Positions 63,576 through 64,000 of a DNA stretch of 64,000 bases are shown in pieces (within the stretch, counting starts at the first letter, position 1; each line of letters starts with the position of its first letter). The notes beneath the pieces are model-generated. The model ran no database searches and was not told the DNA's origin. It saw nothing but the letters and a program-made list of their open reading frames with translations. The position numbers and the translations under genes are program-made. The stretch is from Nitrosopumilus piranensis (GTDB lineage: Archaea > Thermoproteota > Nitrososphaeria > Nitrososphaerales > Nitrosopumilaceae), in contig NZ_CP010868.1 of the NCBI RefSeq assembly GCF_000875775.1, positions 248,001-312,000 on the forward strand. Direction: 5' to 3'.

Positions 63576-64000
63576 TAATTATATTTTAGTTGGTTTACAT
63601 CCAGTACTCTTGCACAATATCTGCACTTGAGAACAGTTCCTTCTTTGTCAATTACATCCATGATTGACTCTATGTGCTCAGTACTGTTTGTAATACAGTC
63701 TGGATTTGAGCATCGAAATATCTTATCAATCTCATTTGGTAGTGATACTCTTCTCTTCTCAACTAACTTGTAGTCCTTGATCATGTTGATGGTTGCCTTT
63801 GGTGCAATTACTGCAATCTTGTTGGTATCATCATCTTTTAGAAACTTGTTTTCTACTTTGATGATATCTTTTTTCTTAAACTTGCCACTTGGGACATTCA
63901 AGGCAATGGTGATTAAACTACCATCTTTACCGTCTATTCTCAATGCATTGAGCACTTGAAGACCCTTACCCTCATCTATATGGTCAATTACAGTGCCTTC
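63575..64000 (-). CDS. pyrI: Aspartate carbamoyltransferase regulatory subunit (5' partial)
   Basis: Its start lies beyond the window; 142 codons are visible. The upstream part reads EGTVIDHIDEGKGLQVLNAL, the PyrI N-terminal nucleotide-binding domain. The zinc site has Cys in CSNPDC and CRYCARVLD. It gives allosteric control by CTP/ATP to PyrB. GTG 63955 is an internal codon, not the start. pyrB is expected upstream of it. Confidence 0.92.
   Translation of the reverse strand, partial: EGTVIDHIDEGKGLQVLNALRIDGKDGSLITIALNVPSGKFKKKDIIKVENKFLKDDDTNKIAVIAPKATINMIKDYKLVEKRRVSLPNEIDKIFRCSNPDCITNSTEHIESIMDVIDKEGTVLKCRYCARVLDVNQLKYN

Overview
The window looks like chromosomal DNA of a marine ammonia-oxidising thaumarchaeon (Nitrososphaerota), close to Nitrosopumilus. 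This rests on two CdvB/ESCRT-III division proteins, two TFB transcription factors, an archaeal A-type ATP synthase cluster, an Amt ammonium transporter, archaeal mevalonate-pathway (AcnX-type) dehydratase genes, preQ0/archaeosine genes, cobalamin genes and strongly AT-rich, densely packed DNA. Many genes start at GTG or TTG about 25 nt downstream of a TATA-like element, which suggests leaderless transcripts. No rRNA, tRNA, CRISPR array or complete mobile element was seen.

Layout. 1-6.2 kb: end of a cyclophilin/PsbP-like/CFI-box fusion, type II NADH dehydrogenase, ACT-like protein, and an Hsp20-Cdc48 proteostasis pair. 6.3-13.3 kb: two TFB genes, a FluC fluoride channel gene with an apparent frameshift, small zinc and coiled-coil proteins, and a cation/proton antiporter. 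13.4-16.3 kb: hemerythrin, APS kinase, CysQ phosphatase and an SDR. 16.4 kb: a candidate structured RNA. 17-22 kb: HEPN-like protein, first CdvB, a decayed secreted-peptide gene, coiled-coil and secreted proteins, and a soluble plus a membrane-anchored winged-helix regulator. 22-26.2 kb: QueE, FolE and QueC (preQ0), homoserine kinase and a GPN GTPase. 26.3-32 kb: membrane protein, a small secreted-protein gene with two in-frame stops, SDR, a second candidate structured RNA, glycosyltransferase and a ThiI-like protein with a degenerate PP-loop. 32-36.8 kb: APS reductase and ATP sulfurylase, endonuclease III, and the two-subunit AcnX dehydratase. 36.8-42.3 kb: RqcH, CbiT/CbiL/CbiF and a racemase-fold protein lacking both catalytic cysteines. 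42.3-50.1 kb: second CdvB, lipid-linked glycosyltransferase, a fragment resembling UDP-sulfoquinovose synthase, ABC1/UbiB kinase, Hsp20, a C2H2 microprotein and the overlapping tmk-HD-pyrH operon. 50.2-64 kb: LEA-like protein, 36-aa membrane protein, Cas4-like protein, A-ATPase subunits C, I, E, A, B, D and K, Amt, rhodanese and PyrI (cut by the window end).

How genes work together. CysC/CysQ and CysH/Sat form two halves of assimilatory sulfate handling. QueE, FolE and QueC supply preQ0 for archaeosine tRNA. The two AcnX subunits probably serve the archaeal mevalonate pathway. Tmk, an HD phosphohydrolase and UMP kinase form a pyrimidine-pool operon. Energy genes cluster at the right end, where Amt and the ATP synthase lie together.

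The most unusual signals are two structured intergenic elements (16442-16536 and 29421-29554), an identical spaced promoter module in front of both cdvB genes, a shared TATA element between nth and the AcnX genes, a MurI-fold protein with both catalytic Cys replaced by Ser, a ThiI paralogue without its PP-loop, and several uncalled microproteins, including one inside the ATP synthase operon. All annotation was done by eye; no search was run.
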